This document shows positions 4,422 to 5,640 of a stretch of DNA of 5,640 nucleotides, piece by piece. Below the pieces are notes generated by a model. It had not been told where the DNA came from. It did no database searches and saw only the letters and a list, made by a program, of their open reading frames with translations. Position 1 is the first letter of the stretch, and each line of letters begins with the position of its first letter. The position numbers and the translations under genes were made by a program. Source of the DNA: Sulfurovum sp. (GTDB lineage Bacteria > Campylobacterota > Campylobacteria > Campylobacterales > Sulfurovaceae); contig DAOUPF010000108.1 of NCBI GenBank assembly GCA_030626265.1, positions 1 to 5,640 of the forward strand, read 5' to 3'.

Positions 4422-5360
4422 CTAAAGCTCTGCAATAGCTTCAATTGTAGCTTCCAATGAAGCCATATCACTAACATTGAAATGTGGCTTCTTAGTAGCC
4501 TTACGATTGAGCCCCTTTAACACAGCACCATGACCAAACTCTATATAACAATCCACCTCATCATCTATATTTGCCATAGAGTGTTTATACTTTACAGGTG
4601 ACACCAACTGCTGAGGCAATAGATTTAGAGCCTCTGCTTTGCTAGAGTAAGGCTCTGCTGTTACATTGGAGATAATAGGAGCTATAAAGTCATCCTTTAG
4701 CACCTCTGATAGCTTATCTGATAGAGGAGCTACTGCACTCTCCAAGAGAGGGCAGTGAGATGCCACAGACATATCTAGGAGCATTGCTCTTTTAGCTTTT
4801 GCCTCTTTGAGTATAGGTGCTAGAAGCTCTAGGTCTTTCTTGATACCTGCTATAACTATCTGACCATCAGAGTTATAATTCACTGGCCATACTCTCATAC
4901 CCGCATCACGCTGTGCATTACATATCTCCTCTACTACCTCATCACCAAGTCCCAGTGATACCATCATACCTACATCTTGACCCTCACAAGCCTCAGCCAT
5001 AAGCCTACCACGTAGATTTACAAGCTCCACTGCATCCACGGCATCTAGTGCTCCAGATGCCACGAGAGCAGTGAACTCACCCAATGAGTGCCCCATAGTA
5101 AGAGCTGGCTTTATACCTGTTTGCTCTACAAACAGTCTATGTGCGATAGCCCCCACTAGTAGTATGGCAGGCTGAGTAAACTCTGTTTGACCTAGCTTGT
5201 CATTTTCAGAGAAAAGAAGAGTCTCAAAATCAATACCTGTTCTCTCGCTTGCCTCTGATACCATCTTCTTGGCTATATCAGAATTGTTGAAAAAGTCCTG
5301 CCCCATACCCATAGCCTGAGAGCCTTGTCCTGCAAATAAAAATGCATATTTTATTGACAT
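4422..5360 (-). CDS. fabD: Malonyl-CoA:ACP transacylase
   Basis: This 312-residue cytoplasmic enzyme moves malonyl from CoA to acyl carrier protein to supply fatty-acid chain elongation. The family sites are all present: GQGSQ at residues 11-15 (oxyanion loop), GHSLG at 90-94 with nucleophile S92, R117 in NLRGRLM (holds the malonyl carboxylate), H202 in ASHCPLL (catalytic), and Q251 in PQQLVSPV. These align with E. coli S92, R117, H201 and Q250, and E. coli length is 309. The ATG at 5360-5358 has AAAGGT at 5367-5372, six bases upstream, the same AAAGGTAC context as the PilJ-like gene. It has its own promoter region after the slyD terminator. Its stop is followed within 20 bases by the 166-bp inverted repeat, so linkage to mtnN-ttcA in one mRNA is uncertain. 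Confidence 0.96.
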   Translation of the reverse strand: MSIKYAFLFAGQGSQAMGMGQDFFNNSDIAKKMVSEASERTGIDFETLLFSENDKLGQTEFTQPAILLVGAIAHRLFVEQTGIKPALTMGHSLGEFTALVASGALDAVDAVELVNLRGRLMAEACEGQDVGMMVSLGLGDEVVEEICNAQRDAGMRVWPVNYNSDGQIVIAGIKKDLELLAPILKEAKAKRAMLLDMSVASHCPLLESAVAPLSDKLSEVLKDDFIAPIISNVTAEPYSSKAEALNLLPQQLVSPVKYKHSMANIDDEVDCYIEFGHGAVLKGLNRKATKKPHFNVSDMASLEATIEAIAEL

Positions 5361-5409
5361 ATTTGTACCTTTAAATATTTTTTATAATTTTATCGTAAAG
5401 TGTGTTAGG

Positions 5410-5415
5410 AGTATA
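5410..5415 (-). promoter_or_regulatory. Candidate -10 box for fabD
   Basis: The minus strand reads TCTATATATACTCC with TATACT at 5415-5410, giving a leader of about 45 bases. A second candidate, GATAAA at 5394-5389, lies closer to the gene. Neither has a clear -35. A promoter here is expected because a terminator lies immediately upstream. Confidence 0.35.
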
Positions 5416-5432
5416 TATAGATTGAGATAAAT

Positions 5433-5462
5433 GAGAAAAAGGTGCCAATAGTTGACACCTTT
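5433..5462 (-). terminator. Rho-independent terminator of slyD
   Basis: On the minus strand AAAGGTGTCAA (5462-5452), loop CTA, TTGGCACCTTT (5448-5438) form an 11-bp stem with a single G-U pair, running on through TT (5437-5436) into CTC. On the plus strand the same position would be an A-C mismatch, so the signal is oriented to end minus-strand transcripts. It lies 56 bases past the slyD stop. Confidence 0.8.
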
Positions 5463-5517
5463 ATAGTAAGTTAAAGTTTGTTAGTAACTTTATGCGTGAA
5501 CCGTACAGGCTCCTATA

Positions 5518-5640
5518 CTAACAACCACAACCACCTGGTTGACAGTGTTCGCCACCCACTTGACCACACTCAGCTTCTTCTTCAGTAGCTTCTCTCTCAC
5601 TCAATACTGTCACAGAGAACATCAAGTCCTTACCTGCTAG
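5518..5640 (-). CDS. slyD: SlyD-type FKBP peptidyl-prolyl isomerase, C-terminal 40 residues (partial, runs off right edge)
   Basis: The minus frame entering at 5640 is open for 40 codons to a TAG at 5520-5518. It begins LAGKDLMFSVTVLSEREATE, which is the last strand of an FKBP/SlyD fold (family form: LAGK-L-F-V-V--VREAT-EE). It then ends in a Cys/His/Gly tail, ECGQVGGEHCQPGGCGC. SlyD combines proline isomerase and chaperone activity with a metal-binding tail that in enterobacteria and Helicobacter takes part in nickel handling for hydrogenase or urease. The tail here has four Cys and one His in the last 16 residues, so metal binding is likely, but which metal is unknown. The isomerase core lies outside the window. 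The gene is followed by a strong terminator, so it is probably not co-transcribed with fabD. Confidence 0.85.
   Translation of the reverse strand, partial: LAGKDLMFSVTVLSEREATEEEAECGQVGGEHCQPGGCGC

Noticed and set aside
5472..5492. 7-bp inverted repeat TAAAGTT/AACTTTA after slyD
   Set aside because: It is AT-rich and short, and the strong terminator 10 bases further on already explains the end of the transcript.

Overview
The window is AT-rich, densely coded DNA that looks like a free-living Campylobacterota chromosome (Sulfurimonas/Sulfurovum-like or Arcobacter-like). This is inferred from protein style: the MtnN reads like the Helicobacter/Campylobacter enzyme, the TtcA-like PP-loop protein has a CSYF variant of the family's CxxC, and a Bpt-type leucyltransferase is present. 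From memory (not checked), the order slyD-fabD-pfs-PP-loop protein on one strand matches the Campylobacter jejuni Cj0115-Cj0118 neighbourhood. The window looks chromosomal and mostly housekeeping. No phage, transposase, CRISPR, tRNA or rRNA gene was seen.

Layout, left to right. Positions 1-66 (minus) hold the first 22 codons of an exported protein that runs off the left edge, with its own ribosome site and -10 box. Positions 147-842 (minus) encode a TrmN6/YfiC-like tRNA adenine methyltransferase. A 77-bp divergent promoter region with a perfect 16-bp palindrome separates it from bpt (920-1669, plus). bpt overlaps tail-to-tail by 14 bp with a small secreted protein at 1656-2438 (minus), which appears to carry two tandem PilJ-type helical modules. 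A 178-bp gap with its promoter follows. Next, all on the minus strand, come ttcA-like (2617-3396), mtnN (3386-4078), a 343-bp non-coding region, fabD (4422-5360), a clear terminator (about 5433-5462), and the last 40 codons of slyD (5518-5640, cut by the right edge).

The genes do varied work: tRNA modification (trmN6-like, ttcA-like), N-end-rule tagging of proteins (bpt), fatty-acid synthesis (fabD), recycling of S-adenosylhomocysteine/methylthioadenosine and probably menaquinone synthesis (mtnN), and protein folding or metal handling (slyD). mtnN and ttcA are translationally coupled through an 11-bp overlap and a TTG start.

The most unusual part is 4079-4421, between fabD and mtnN. It holds two separate structured elements. 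One is a 166-bp imperfect inverted repeat (4240-4405) whose arm differences are almost all G-U-compatible when read as plus-strand RNA. The other is a run of three hairpins (4114-4218) just upstream of the mtnN ribosome site. Neither is explained by the genes. They may be a non-autonomous mobile or intergenic repeat and a structured mRNA leader, but this cannot be settled from one window.
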